Assembly (NCBI GenBank): GCA_035266845.1
Contig: DATFMP010000057.1
Location: 1-64,000 of the forward strand
Length of the DNA: 64,000 nucleotides
Origin: DATFMP01 sp035266845
GTDB lineage: Bacteria; SAR324; JACQKK01
Reading direction: 5' to 3'
Part shown: positions 1 through 8,658 of the stretch, one piece after another
Numbering within the stretch: position 1 is the first letter of the stretch
Layout of the letters: the number at the start of each line of letters is the position of its first letter
Notes under the pieces: generated by a model
Databases searched by the model: none
Told to the model about the DNA's origin: nothing
Seen by the model: the letters and a program-made list of their open reading frames with translations, nothing else
Position numbers and translations under genes: made by a program

Positions 1-1640
1 TCGGTACGCTGCCCCTTGAACAGCAGCTTGTAGCTGCCCACCGTGACCGGTCGGTTCTCGGTGAGCGTCAGGTTGTACTCCTGGTGGAACCAGTTGCCCG
101 AGACGCCCACGATGAGGAACACCACGCCGAAGTGAATCAGCATGCCGCCCCAGCGCTGCTGGTTGCGCCGCACCGTGCCCACGATCGCCTCGGCAAAGCC
201 GATCTCCATCTGCGAGGCGCGGGCGCGCACGGCCTTGTAGAAGTCGCTGCCCAGGATGTAGCCGGTGAACACTGCGCCGCCGAAGACGATCAGGGCGCCC
301 GGGTGGTGAATACCCAGCGCGAACAGCACCCCGGAGGTGAGCAGGCCCAGGATGACCGGCACGCGGAAGTTGCGCACCAGGTAGTCCCAGGTGGAATGGC
401 GCCAGGCGATCAGCGTGCCGATGCCGATCAGGAACAGCAGCCCGATGCCCAGCGGCCCCACGATGGTATTGAAGAAGGGCGCCTGGATGGACAGCTTGGT
501 GCCCCCAATGGCCTCGGCCAACAGGGGAAACACCGTGCCCAGGAACACGGTAAAGCAGATCCCGATCAGCAGCAGGTTGTTCAGCAGGAACGCACTCTCA
601 CGACTGACGAGGCTGTCCGCCGTGTGCCGCGATTCCAGCAAGCGGATGCGCTTGAACATCAGCGTGAAGGCCACCAGCATCGCAAACGCGAGGAACACCA
701 GGAACGCGGGCCCCACGTTGGACTGCGCGAATGCGTGAACAGAGTTGAGCACCCCGGAGCGCACGATGAAGGTGCCCATGATGCTGAGCCCGAAGGTCAC
801 GATGATCAGCACCATGTTCCAGACTTTCATCATGTTGCGCTTTTCCTGCAGCAGCACGGAATGCAGGAAGGCCGTGCCTGTCAGCCAGGGCATCAGCGCA
901 GCGTTCTCCACCGGGTCCCAGCCCCAGTAGCCGCCCCAGCCCAGTTCCTCGTAGGCCCACTGTCCGCCCAGCATCAGGCCCACCGTGAGTGCAAACCACG
1001 CGGCCAGCGTCCAGCGGCGGGTGGAGACCACCCATGCGTTGTCCAGCTTGCCCCGGATAAGGCTGGCGATGGCGAAGGCGAAGGGCACCGAGAAGGCGAT
1101 GTAGCCCAGGTAGAGCATGGGCGGATGCATGGCCATCGCCGGGTGCTGCAGCAGCGGGTTCAGCCCCCGCCCTTCCACCGGCACAGGCGACTGGGTGGCC
1201 AGCGGATTGGAGTAGGTCACCAGCAGCGAGAGCAGGAATACGTGCACCACGTTCAACGTGGCGATCACGTAGGGGATGACCTCGCGGTTGTTGCGCTGAT
1301 AGCCGTACGCCACCACGGCCGAGAAGGCCGCCAGCACGAAGTCCCAGAACAGCAGCGACCCCTCCATACCGCCCCAGAACGCGGAGATCTTGTAGAACAG
1401 GGGCAGGTCACTGCTGGAGTGCTCCCAGACGAAGCGCACGGAGAAGTCGTCCGCCAGGAAGGCGTGCATGAGAACGGCACTCGCGCCGGCCACCAGCACG
1501 AAGTTCACGATGGTGGCGAACTGCGCGGAGCGAACCAGGTTCCAGTTGTTCCGCACCACGCCCAGGTGCGGAACAACCACGCCGTACAAAGAGACCGCGA
1601 GCGCCGCGGTCAGCAAGACATAGCCAAGATCAGGGAGCAT
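1..1640 (-). CDS. ccmF: Cytochrome c heme lyase subunit CcmF (C-terminus beyond window)
   Basis: CcmF is the large membrane subunit that ligates heme to apocytochrome c on the periplasmic side, taking heme from CcmE. About 546 residues lie in the window and the reading frame runs off its left edge. The protein is almost entirely hydrophobic helices and carries the tryptophan-rich heme-handling motif GWGGYWGWDPVEN near residues 230-245, followed by the conserved ALMPWL. The start chosen is the ATG at 1640 (MLPDLGYVLL), 39 bp after the ccmE stop. It is the last visible gene of the minus-strand ccm operon. The family assignment is firm; the missing C-terminus cannot be assessed. Confidence 0.95.
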   Translation of the reverse strand, partial: MLPDLGYVLLTAALAVSLYGVVVPHLGVVRNNWNLVRSAQFATIVNFVLVAGASAVLMHAFLADDFSVRFVWEHSSSDLPLFYKISAFWGGMEGSLLFWDFVLAAFSAVVAYGYQRNNREVIPYVIATLNVVHVFLLSLLVTYSNPLATQSPVPVEGRGLNPLLQHPAMAMHPPMLYLGYIAFSVPFAFAIASLIRGKLDNAWVVSTRRWTLAAWFALTVGLMLGGQWAYEELGWGGYWGWDPVENAALMPWLTGTAFLHSVLLQEKRNMMKVWNMVLIIVTFGLSIMGTFIVRSGVLNSVHAFAQSNVGPAFLVFLAFAMLVAFTLMFKRIRLLESRHTADSLVSRESAFLLNNLLLIGICFTVFLGTVFPLLAEAIGGTKLSIQAPFFNTIVGPLGIGLLFLIGIGTLIAWRHSTWDYLVRNFRVPVILGLLTSGVLFALGIHHPGALIVFGGAVFTGYILGSDFYKAVRARASQMEIGFAEAIVGTVRRNQQRWGGMLIHFGVVFLIVGVSGNWFHQEYNLTLTENRPVTVGSYKLLFKGQRT

Positions 1641-1679
1641 TGGGCTGAGCGCCTTCCATTGACGGGCCGCAGGGGCCGC

Positions 1680-2126
1680 TTAGTTCTGCTGGCCGGCCAG
1701 GGTGTTGTACATCATTTCCTTGTTGTGCCGCTTCGCCTGGTCGACGGAATAGTTCTCGCTGTGCTTCACGAGCAGATTGCTGGCATGGAAGATGCCGCTG
1801 CCGTCCAGGCGCCCTTCCACCACCACCCCCTGACCCTCGCGGTACATATCCGGCTTCACGCCGGTGAACACCACGGGGATAAAGTGTTGATTGTCCTCGG
1901 TCACGCGGAATTTGAGCAGCACCTTGTCCGGATCCCACTGGGTGCTGTCGCGGACGACGAGGGCGCCAATGCGGATCGTCTTGTCGCGGAAATGGCTCGG
2001 CGACGCGAGGATCTCGGCCGGCGTGTAGAAGAAGACGGTGGATTGCAGGCTCTGATAGAGCACACCACCCAGGATGGCGGCGATGATGGCCCCGCCGATG
2101 AGGAACTGGTAGTGACGCTTGGTCAT
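1680..2126 (-). CDS. ccmE: Cytochrome c maturation heme chaperone CcmE
   Basis: CcmE is a periplasmic, membrane-anchored chaperone that binds heme covalently and hands it to CcmF. The product is 148 residues, the usual size. One N-terminal membrane anchor (about residues 7-27, FLIGGAIIAAILGGVLY) is followed by an OB-fold. The heme-attachment motif reads VKHSENY, with His122 and Tyr126 matching the conserved H-x3-Y. An upstream in-frame start would add 31 residues of unlikely sequence; ATG at 2126 puts the protein directly at KRHYQFL and follows an AGGAG about 14 nt upstream. It lies between ccmC and ccmF and has its own FNR-like site upstream. Confidence 0.95.
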   Translation of the reverse strand: MTKRHYQFLIGGAIIAAILGGVLYQSLQSTVFFYTPAEILASPSHFRDKTIRIGALVVRDSTQWDPDKVLLKFRVTEDNQHFIPVVFTGVKPDMYREGQGVVVEGRLDGSGIFHASNLLVKHSENYSVDQAKRHNKEMMYNTLAGQQN

Positions 2127-2205
2127 GGCTGCTGCCGGAGCTCCTATGTGCGGTTCGTGTGCCGGGTTGATATGCCCACGGTACACGCAACCCGCAGTCG
2201 AGGGG

Positions 2206-2219
2206 TTGATCTGCGTCAA
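2206..2219. promoter_or_regulatory. FNR/ANR-like box upstream of ccmE
   Basis: TTGAT-CTGC-GTCAA matches the FNR/ANR pattern TTGAT-N4-RTCAA. It lies in the ccmC-ccmE gap. Read toward ccmE, a class II promoter centred 41.5 bp downstream would use the hexamer TACCGT, only a weak -10. The site is seen; regulation is inferred. Confidence 0.45.
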
Positions 2220-2256
2220 GCTTTTCGCGTTCAGGTGGAAATGCCTGCCTCGCTTG

Positions 2257-2278
2257 GCGCCGAGCGGGCCTTCGGCGC
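2257..2278. repeat. Inverted repeat just after ccmC
   Basis: Arms GCGCCGA and TCGGCGC (7 bp each, 8-nt loop) lie immediately 3' of the ccmC stop. No T-run follows on the minus strand, so this is more likely an RNA-processing or stability hairpin than a full terminator. Confidence 0.35.
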
Positions 2279-2279
2279 G

Positions 2280-2960
2280 CTAACGCTCGGCCAGACGGCG
2301 CTGCAGCGATTCCACGCTGCCTTCCACGCGCAACCGGTACAGCAGCAGGAAGGCATAGAACACCGTGGCCACCGCCAGGCCGATCAGCAGCGGCGCCAAC
2401 AGTTGCATCGGCATGGCCGGCTTGGGCGCACCGGTGGCGCTCACCTTGAACACGCTGGAGGTCTGGTGCAGCGTACGCCACCACTGCACCGATACGTGGA
2501 TCAGCGGAATATCCAGGAAGCCCACGATGCCCAGCACCGCCGCCAGCCGCGCCTGTTGCTCGCCCGGTTGGGCGAAGGCACGCAGCAGCACGTAGCCGGA
2601 GAAGATGAGAAGCAGGATCAGCGTGGTCGTCAGGCGCGCATCCCACACCCAGTAGGTGCCCCAGGTGGGCCGGCCCCAGATGGAGCCCGTGAGCAGGCCC
2701 AGGCCGCAGAACAGCACGCCGATTTCCCCTGAGCACTTGGCCACCCGGTCAAAGATCTCGGTGCGCTTCCAGAGGTAACCGATGCTGCAGAAGAACACGA
2801 CGAAGAACGCCAAGTAGGCAACCCACATGGAGGGCACGTGGACATACATGATCTTCTGCGAGAAGCCCATGTACGCATCGTCGGGCGTGAACCCGAACAC
2901 CAGTATGCCCAAACCGGCGATGCCGAGAAGGCTCAACCAGCCCAGTGCCGAAATCAGCAT
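2280..2960 (-). CDS. ccmC: Heme exporter/handling protein CcmC
   Basis: CcmC presents heme to CcmE at the outer face of the inner membrane. The product has 226 residues and about six membrane helices. The WWD heme motif WGRPTWGTYWVWD spans about residues 95-107. His41 (YVHVPSMW) and His165 (WWRTLHQ) correspond to the axial heme ligands known in the family. It begins 57 bp after ccmA, so the usual ccmB has no room between them. The 153-bp gap before ccmE encodes no recognisable small membrane protein of the CcmD type. Confidence 0.95.
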   Translation of the reverse strand: MLISALGWLSLLGIAGLGILVFGFTPDDAYMGFSQKIMYVHVPSMWVAYLAFFVVFFCSIGYLWKRTEIFDRVAKCSGEIGVLFCGLGLLTGSIWGRPTWGTYWVWDARLTTTLILLLIFSGYVLLRAFAQPGEQQARLAAVLGIVGFLDIPLIHVSVQWWRTLHQTSSVFKVSATGAPKPAMPMQLLAPLLIGLAVATVFYAFLLLYRLRVEGSVESLQRRLAER

Positions 2961-3017
2961 GACCGTCTTGTTCCTCGTGATATGGCAACGAATGCGCGAC
3001 GCAATGCGGCAGGACGC

Positions 3018-3770
3018 TCAGCCCTGTCCCGGCACCGCCACGGGGGCTCCACCAGCCCCGGTTTCCTGCAGCAGTTCCGCGCAGCGGGCGGGCGTGAGGC
3101 CTTGCGTGGACTGATTATACACGAGCTTCCCTTGATGTAAAACAAGCGCATGCGACGCCAGGGCCACGCCTGCTGTGAACTGGTGCGTCACCATGACCGT
3201 GGTGCCGCCGCCGCTTTGGAAGCCCGCCAGGAACTCGTCCAACAGGGCGATCGAGGCCTGGTCCAGCCCGGAATACGGCTCGTCGAGCAGCAGCACGCGC
3301 GGGCGATAAAGCCGGAGCCGCGCGATGGAAAGCCGCTTGAGCATACCGCTGGAGAACGCTCGCACCGGCACGTCCGCCACATCGTCCAGCCGCACCTCGG
3401 CCAGAGCAGAGGCGATGGTGTCGCTGAGCGTCTCCACACCATAGAGACGCCCGAACACGCGCAGGTTCTCCCGCGCGGTGAGATCCAGGTAGAGCCGGCT
3501 GTCGTGGGAGATCATGCCCAGGTCCTGCCGCACCCGCGCCGCCGCGGCAGTCATGGATTCGCCGCGGAACAGCACCGTGCCGCTGCTGGGACGCATCAGG
3601 GTGGAGAGCAGCTTGAGCAGCGTAGTCTTGCCCGCGCCGTTGCTGCCCAGCATCAACGTAAACGCGCCCGTGGGCACGCTGAAGCTCACGTCACTGAGCG
3701 CGTCGCGGTAACCAAAGCGCTTGCCGACGGATTGCACGGCGAAGATGGACGAATCGGCGGACGGCATCAT
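3018..3770 (-). CDS. ccmA: ABC ATPase CcmA-like, cytochrome c maturation
   Basis: This 250-residue ABC ATPase has Walker A GSNGAGKTT (residues 42-50), a divergent signature SSGMLKR (about 140-146), Walker B VLLLDEP (159-165) and the H-loop histidine at about 196. CcmA normally pairs with CcmB to drive release of holo-CcmE. Here it is the first gene of the minus-strand ccm run, but CcmB is not encoded next to it, so its membrane partner must be elsewhere or replaced by CcmC. The assignment rests on the fold plus position; another small export ATPase is possible but less likely. The gene starts with two consecutive ATG codons at 3770 and 3767. Confidence 0.85.
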   Translation of the reverse strand: MMPSADSSIFAVQSVGKRFGYRDALSDVSFSVPTGAFTLMLGSNGAGKTTLLKLLSTLMRPSSGTVLFRGESMTAAAARVRQDLGMISHDSRLYLDLTARENLRVFGRLYGVETLSDTIASALAEVRLDDVADVPVRAFSSGMLKRLSIARLRLYRPRVLLLDEPYSGLDQASIALLDEFLAGFQSGGGTTVMVTHQFTAGVALASHALVLHQGKLVYNQSTQGLTPARCAELLQETGAGGAPVAVPGQG

Positions 3771-3854
3771 GCGGCGTCAGAGGCAGGCGCCCGGGGCGCA
3801 GGAGCGGCGTGGCGGCATGCACCGCGAAACCGGCGGACGGGCCGGGCCGGCTGG

Positions 3855-3863
3855 TGGTAGAAT
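3855..3863 (+). promoter_or_regulatory. Candidate extended -10 promoter for the DUF1003 gene
   Basis: TGGTAGAAT is an extended -10 (TG-N-TAGAAT) in the divergent gap between ccmA and the DUF1003 gene, about 64 bp upstream of the ATG. No convincing -35 is visible, as is common for extended -10 promoters. Confidence 0.45.
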
Positions 3864-3926
3864 GACGACCGCCTTCTCACGGGCCCTCCGCGTGGTCCCC
3901 ATTCCAATCTCAGTGAGTTGTAGGCC

Positions 3927-4640
3927 ATGTCCGCCAAATCCCAGCACGTAACGTGTCAGGTGTGCAACCAGCGCAAGTCCCGGGACGATGTGCTCCCCGC
4001 CGATCTGGTGCGTCCGACCATTGTGGATGCGATTACCGCCGACGGCAAGGTGTGGGACCCTGCCGGCTACATCTGCTTCAGCGACCTGCACCGCTACCGC
4101 AGCGAACATATCGCGGACCTGTTGGAAATGGAAAAGGGGGAGCTTTCCGAGCTGGACCGCGACGTGGTGCGCACCATCGAGCGCCGGGAACTGCTGAGCA
4201 TCGACTTGGCGAAGGAAATGGCCGAGCCGCCAACGACCGGCCAGCGCCTGGCGGATCGCGTGGCCAGCTTCGGCGGCAGCTGGAATTTCATCCTGCTGTT
4301 TGGGCTCGTCATATTTGTCTGGGTGGGAATCAATTCGCTGGCCCTTGTGCATAGGCCCTTCGACCCATATCCTTTCATCCTGCTCAATCTGATGCTCTCA
4401 CTGATCGCCGCAGTGCAGGCCCCGGTCATCATGATGAGCCAGAACCGCATGGAGGCTAAGGACCGGCAGCGCGCGGAGAACGACTACCGCGTCAATCTCA
4501 AGTCCGAGTTGGAAATCCGCGTGCTGAACGAGAAGATCGATCATCTGCTCTCCAGGCAGTGGCAACGGCTGCTGGAGATTCAGGACATCCAGATGGACTT
4601 CATGCAGGAGCTGGCGCGGCGCAATGAACCCCACTCGTGA
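3927..4640 (+). CDS. DUF1003 family membrane protein with N-terminal Cys motif
   Basis: The product (237 residues) carries the DUF1003 core: GSWNFILLFG and a first helix, then FDPYPFILLNL and a second helix, then the signature QAPVIMMSQNR, ending in a charged coiled-coil-like tail. The molecular role of the family is unknown. The N-terminal 90 residues are cytosolic-looking, with a Cys-x2-Cys at residues 10-13 and a further Cys near residue 51 close to His, which may bind a metal. The gene is divergent from ccmA and upstream of mpl. The family call is solid; the metal site is inference. Confidence 0.85.
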   Translation: MSAKSQHVTCQVCNQRKSRDDVLPADLVRPTIVDAITADGKVWDPAGYICFSDLHRYRSEHIADLLEMEKGELSELDRDVVRTIERRELLSIDLAKEMAEPPTTGQRLADRVASFGGSWNFILLFGLVIFVWVGINSLALVHRPFDPYPFILLNLMLSLIAAVQAPVIMMSQNRMEAKDRQRAENDYRVNLKSELEIRVLNEKIDHLLSRQWQRLLEIQDIQMDFMQELARRNEPHS

Positions 4641-4697
4641 CCTGAAGGCGGGCGCTCGCCCGGGCCACGCCCCGGCGGGTTGCGACCGGATGGCCGC

Positions 4698-6164
4698 ATG
4701 AACGAACTTCCGCGCAGCGTGCACATGTTGGGCATCTGCGGCACGGCCATGACAGCCCTGGCCGGCTCACTGCAGGCCCAGGGCGTCCGCGTGACCGGCT
4801 CGGACGAGCATCCCTATCCGCCCATGAGCGAGCACCTGGCGGCGCTCGGCATCCCCTGTAACGAGGGCTACCGCCCGGAGCACATCCCGGCGGACGTGGC
4901 GTTGGTGATCGTGGGCAACGTCATCCGCGAGGCCAACCCGGAAGCCGCCGAGATGCGTCGGCGGGGGCTGCCGCACATCTCCATGGCCGAGGCCGTAAAG
5001 CGCTTCGCCATCGGCGACCGGCACACGGTGGCCATCGTGGGCACGCACGGCAAGACCACCACCACGTCCCTCGCGGCACATGTGCTGGTGGAACTGGGGG
5101 CGGACCCGGGCTTCCTGATCGGCGGGATCGCCAAAAACTTCGGCAGCAACTTCCGCGTGGGCGGCGGCGCGCACTTCGTCATCGAGGGCGACGAGTACGA
5201 CACAGCCTACTTCGACAAGACACCCAAGTTCTTCAAGTACGGCCCGCGCACGCTGATCTTCACCAGCCTTGAGTTCGACCACGCGGACATCTACGCGGAT
5301 CTGGACGCCATCCGCACGCAGTTCGCCGCCTTGCTGCGCGGCCTGCCGGCCGATGGGCGCGTGATCGCCTGCACGGACGATCCCAATGTGTCCGCATTGC
5401 TGAGCCTCGCGCCCTGCCCCGTATCGGGCTACGGCTTCGGCGACGGCGCCGACTGCCGCCTGGCCGACTGGAGCGACGATGGCAGCGATGCCGTGTTCGT
5501 CACGCAGTGGGAGGGCCGGCGCGAGCCGTGGCGCATATCTCTGCCCGGCCGCCACAACGCGCTGAACGCCGCCGCAGTGATTGTGCTGTGTCGCGGGTTG
5601 GGCCACGAGCCGGCGGCCGTCCAGGCTGCGCTGGACAGCTTCCAGGGCGTCAAGCGCCGGCAGGAGGTGCGCGGCGAGGTGGACGGCATCACCGTCATTG
5701 ACGACTTCGCCCACCACCCCACCGCCGTGCGCCTCACCATCGACGCTATCCAGCGGCGCTACGCGGGCCGCCCGGTGTGGGCCGTGCTGGAGCCGCGCAG
5801 CTTCACGGCGCGCAGCCGGCGCTTCCAGGCCGAGTTCACAGAGGCCCTGGCCGGCGCGGAGCACGTGCTGCTGGCGCAACCGTTCGTCTCGGACTACTCC
5901 GCGGGCGTTGAGCGGCTGGATACGGCCGCCATCGCGGAGGCCCTGCGTGCCCGCAGCGTGCCCTCCGCGGCCTGCCGCTCCGCGGACGAGGTGCTGGAGC
6001 GCGTCACAGCCGAGGCGGCGTCGGGCGACGTGGTGCTCATCATGTCCAACGGCGGCTTCGACAACATCCATGAGCGCCTGCTGCAGGCGCTGCGCAAACG
6101 TCAACGCACCGCCGCCAAGCCCACGGGCGCGTCCGTGCCCTCTCCCAACAGCGAGCCTGCATGA
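4698..6164 (+). CDS. mpl: UDP-N-acetylmuramate:L-Ala-gamma-D-Glu-meso-Dap ligase
   Basis: Mpl attaches recycled murein tripeptide to UDP-MurNAc in the cytoplasm, allowing cell-wall peptide reuse. The 488-residue product has the Mur ligase order: an N-terminal Rossmann region (HMLGICGTAM), the ATP P-loop GTHGKTTTTS at about residues 115-124, the central domain, and a C-terminal domain with DDFAHHPTAV. The ATG at 4698 (MNELPRS) is preferred over an in-frame TTG 18 bp upstream because GGATGG lies just before it and the family starts here. Its stop overlaps the next gene by 4 bp (ATGA). Confidence 0.94.
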   Translation: MNELPRSVHMLGICGTAMTALAGSLQAQGVRVTGSDEHPYPPMSEHLAALGIPCNEGYRPEHIPADVALVIVGNVIREANPEAAEMRRRGLPHISMAEAVKRFAIGDRHTVAIVGTHGKTTTTSLAAHVLVELGADPGFLIGGIAKNFGSNFRVGGGAHFVIEGDEYDTAYFDKTPKFFKYGPRTLIFTSLEFDHADIYADLDAIRTQFAALLRGLPADGRVIACTDDPNVSALLSLAPCPVSGYGFGDGADCRLADWSDDGSDAVFVTQWEGRREPWRISLPGRHNALNAAAVIVLCRGLGHEPAAVQAALDSFQGVKRRQEVRGEVDGITVIDDFAHHPTAVRLTIDAIQRRYAGRPVWAVLEPRSFTARSRRFQAEFTEALAGAEHVLLAQPFVSDYSAGVERLDTAAIAEALRARSVPSAACRSADEVLERVTAEAASGDVVLIMSNGGFDNIHERLLQALRKRQRTAAKPTGASVPSPNSEPA

Positions 6165-7381
6165 CCGAAGCATCCGCGCCGCCGGCACAGACCGGGGCCG
6201 CCGGCCCCGCCGAGCCCTCTGACACCGAGCACGTGGTTCAGCTGCCCGGGCGCACGATCCACCTGGTGGGCACGGCCCACATCTCCGCCCGCAGCGTGGA
6301 CGAGGTGCGTGAGGTCATCAAGCGCGTACGGCCGGATTCCGTGTGCGTGGAGCTGGACGCTGCGCGCCACAAGGCGCTGGCCGACCGGGAAGCCTGGCGC
6401 GAGATGGACGTGGTGCAGGTGGTGCGCCGCAAGCAGGCCTCCATGCTGCTGGCCCACCTGATCCTGGCCTCCTTCCAGCGCCGCCTGGGCGAGCAGTTGG
6501 GCATCCGGCCCGGCGCCGAGATGCTGCAGGCAGTCGAATCCGCCCGCGAGGTGGGAGCCGAGTTGGTGCTGGCGGACCGCGAGATCCAGATCACGCTGCG
6601 CCGCACGTGGGGCGCCCTGCGCTGGTGGGACAAGCTGCGGCTGCTGGGGCAGCTCATGATGATGGTGGTGGCCAGTCCCGGCATCAGCCAGGAGGAGATC
6701 GAGGCGCTGAAAGAGAAGGACATGCTGAGCCAGGTGATGGACACCTTCGCCCGCACCTTCCCGCGTGTGCACGCACCGTTGATCGGCGAGCGCGACGTCT
6801 ACCTGGCCGAGAAGATCCGCACCGCCCCGGGGGCCAGCGTGGTGGCCGTGGTGGGCGCGGGCCACGTGCCGGGCATCCTCGCGCGGCTGCAGGGCAATGG
6901 GCCGCCCGCGGATCTGGCCCCGCTGCTCACGGTGCCGCCGCGGGGCCGGGTGGTGTGGGCGCTGCAGTGGCTGATTCCCCTGCTCGTGTTCGGGCTGATC
7001 GGCTACGGATTCTATGCCGTGAACGCGTCGGTGAGCCTGCAGATGATCAAAGTGTGGGTGCTGGCCAACGGCATCCTCTCCGCGCTGGGGGCCCTGCTGG
7101 CCCTCGCGCACCCGGTCACCATCGCCGTGGCATTCGTGGCGGCCCCCATCACCTCGCTCAATCCCATGATCGCCGCGGGCTGGGTGGCGGGCTTGTGCGA
7201 GGCGGCGCTGCGCCGACCCAAGGTGCGGGACTTTGAGGCGCTGCCCCACGACATCGTTACGTTCCGCGGCTTCTGGCGCAATGGCATCACGCGCATCCTG
7301 CTCGTGGTGGCGCTGGCCAATCTGGGCTCCTCCATCGGCACGTTCGTGGGTCTGCCCCTGATGACGCGCCTGCTGGGATAG
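6161..7381 (+). CDS. TraB/PrgY-family membrane protein
   Basis: The 406-residue product begins with a soluble TraB domain: HLVGTAHIS (GTAH at residues 37-40), VCVELD, and the second conserved motif VVGAGHVPGI with His235. A C-terminal half of several membrane helices follows (from about residue 265). TraB/PrgY proteins are related to Tiki metalloproteases, and in Enterococcus limit pheromone activity; the role in proteobacteria is not established. The start overlaps the mpl stop by 4 bp, and a glycosyltransferase follows 3 bp after its stop, so the three are probably co-transcribed and envelope-related. A second, divergent TraB-like protein is encoded at 30751-32577. Confidence 0.85.
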   Translation: MTEASAPPAQTGAAGPAEPSDTEHVVQLPGRTIHLVGTAHISARSVDEVREVIKRVRPDSVCVELDAARHKALADREAWREMDVVQVVRRKQASMLLAHLILASFQRRLGEQLGIRPGAEMLQAVESAREVGAELVLADREIQITLRRTWGALRWWDKLRLLGQLMMMVVASPGISQEEIEALKEKDMLSQVMDTFARTFPRVHAPLIGERDVYLAEKIRTAPGASVVAVVGAGHVPGILARLQGNGPPADLAPLLTVPPRGRVVWALQWLIPLLVFGLIGYGFYAVNASVSLQMIKVWVLANGILSALGALLALAHPVTIAVAFVAAPITSLNPMIAAGWVAGLCEAALRRPKVRDFEALPHDIVTFRGFWRNGITRILLVVALANLGSSIGTFVGLPLMTRLLG

Positions 7382-7384
7382 GCC

Positions 7385-8542
7385 ATGCGCATCCTGGAGC
7401 TGTGCCTTTCGCCTGGGCGCGGTGGAATGGAGCTATACATGGCCCGCACCGCCCGCGAGCTGGCGCGGCGCGGACACAGCGTGCTGCCCATAATTCATCC
7501 CGATGCGGCGGTGCTGCGCCCGGTCCTGGCTGAGTCCGGGCTGACCCCGCGCGAGTGGCGCGTGGGCGTGGCTGAGCTGCCGCTGCTCTCCGCGCGGCGC
7601 TTCGCACGGCTGCTGGATGCCGAGGGCGTGGAGGCCGTACACGCGCATACCCGGCGCGACCTGCCCCTGGCGGCCCTGGCCAAGCGCTTCTCGCGTAGCC
7701 GGCCGCGGCTGGTCTACACCAGCCAGATGAAGATCTCCCAGAGCAAGAACGATCCCTACCATCGTTTCATCTACGGACAGGTGGATGCGCTGCTGACCAT
7801 CACCGCGCAACTGCGAGAGCAGACGCGCGCACGCATGCCCCCCTTCCTGCGTGACCGCGTGCGGCTGCTCTATTATGGCGCGGAGCCTGCGCGCCGGCTG
7901 GACGATGCGGAGCGCGCCGCCCTGCGCGAGCGCTACGGCCTGCGTCCGGACGCGTTCACCGTGGGCCTGTTCGGCCAGAAGCACGAGGGCAAGGGTCAGC
8001 ACCTGCTGGTGGAGGCGCTGGGTCGCTTGCGCGCCGAAGGCGTGGTCGTGCAAGGGCTGCTGGTGGGGCCGGAGACGGAGTCCGGGATCGGCGAGCGCCT
8101 GCGGGCGCGCCTGCGGGCATTGGGCCTGACCGATGCGGTGCGGCTGGAGGACTTCGTGCCGGAGCCGCAGGCGCTGATGCAGCTTTGCGACGTATGCGTG
8201 CTGGCCACCTATCAGGAGACCTTCGGCCTGGTGCTGATCGAGGCCATGAGCGTGGGCGTGGCCGTGATCGGCAGCGACGCGGGCGGTGTGCCGGAGATCA
8301 TCGCGCCCGGCGAGACGGGCCTGCTCTTCGAGACCCGCAACGCCGACAGCCTGCACGATGCCCTGCGCCGCCTGCACGACGACCCGGCATTGCGTGAGCG
8401 CCTCGCCCGGGCGGGGGAGCGCCAAGCCGCCGAGCGCTTCTCTCTGGCCAGCCACTACGACGAACTGGAGGCGATCCTGCGCGGAGAGTGGCCGCCGGAA
8501 GCCGTGCCGCCCCAAATCCACGCAGCCCCGCCGAGCCGGTGA
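7385..8542 (+). CDS. GT4-family glycosyltransferase (GT-B fold)
   Basis: The product (385 residues) is a retaining GT-B glycosyltransferase. The N-terminal Rossmann half begins MRILELCLSPGRGGMELY, and the C-terminal half has the nucleotide-sugar site ETFGLVLIE, with the E-x7-E pair at Glu278 and Glu286, followed by GSDAGGVPEII. Such enzymes build lipopolysaccharide, exopolysaccharide or glycolipids; the acceptor cannot be read from the sequence. It starts 3 bp after the TraB-family gene, suggesting one transcript with mpl. No other polysaccharide genes are close by. Confidence 0.9.
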   Translation: MRILELCLSPGRGGMELYMARTARELARRGHSVLPIIHPDAAVLRPVLAESGLTPREWRVGVAELPLLSARRFARLLDAEGVEAVHAHTRRDLPLAALAKRFSRSRPRLVYTSQMKISQSKNDPYHRFIYGQVDALLTITAQLREQTRARMPPFLRDRVRLLYYGAEPARRLDDAERAALRERYGLRPDAFTVGLFGQKHEGKGQHLLVEALGRLRAEGVVVQGLLVGPETESGIGERLRARLRALGLTDAVRLEDFVPEPQALMQLCDVCVLATYQETFGLVLIEAMSVGVAVIGSDAGGVPEIIAPGETGLLFETRNADSLHDALRRLHDDPALRERLARAGERQAAERFSLASHYDELEAILRGEWPPEAVPPQIHAAPPSR

Positions 8543-8613
8543 CCCGGGTCCAGGTGGCGGTTGCACCCCCAACCCGGCTATGGCATTCATAGTCGTTTCC
8601 AATAAGACGCTCC

Positions 8614-8629
8614 GGCCCGCCCGCGGGCC
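8614..8629. repeat. Short palindrome upstream of atpC
   Basis: GGCCCGC and GCGGGCC are separated by 2 bp in the 116-bp gap before atpC. It could be a weak terminator for the glycosyltransferase or chance in G+C-rich DNA. Confidence 0.25.
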
Positions 8630-8658
8630 ATCAACCGGAAGGACGCTGCGCATCGCCC

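Noticed and set aside
84..2732. 882-codon open frame on the plus strand across the ccm genes
   Set aside because: It is antisense to ccmF, ccmE and ccmC, which have clear family motifs; His/Gln/Arg-rich composition is the usual shadow of G+C-rich coding DNA.
4680..4697. Upstream TTG start for mpl
   Set aside because: The added residues are not family-like and the ATG at 4698 has the better ribosome site.
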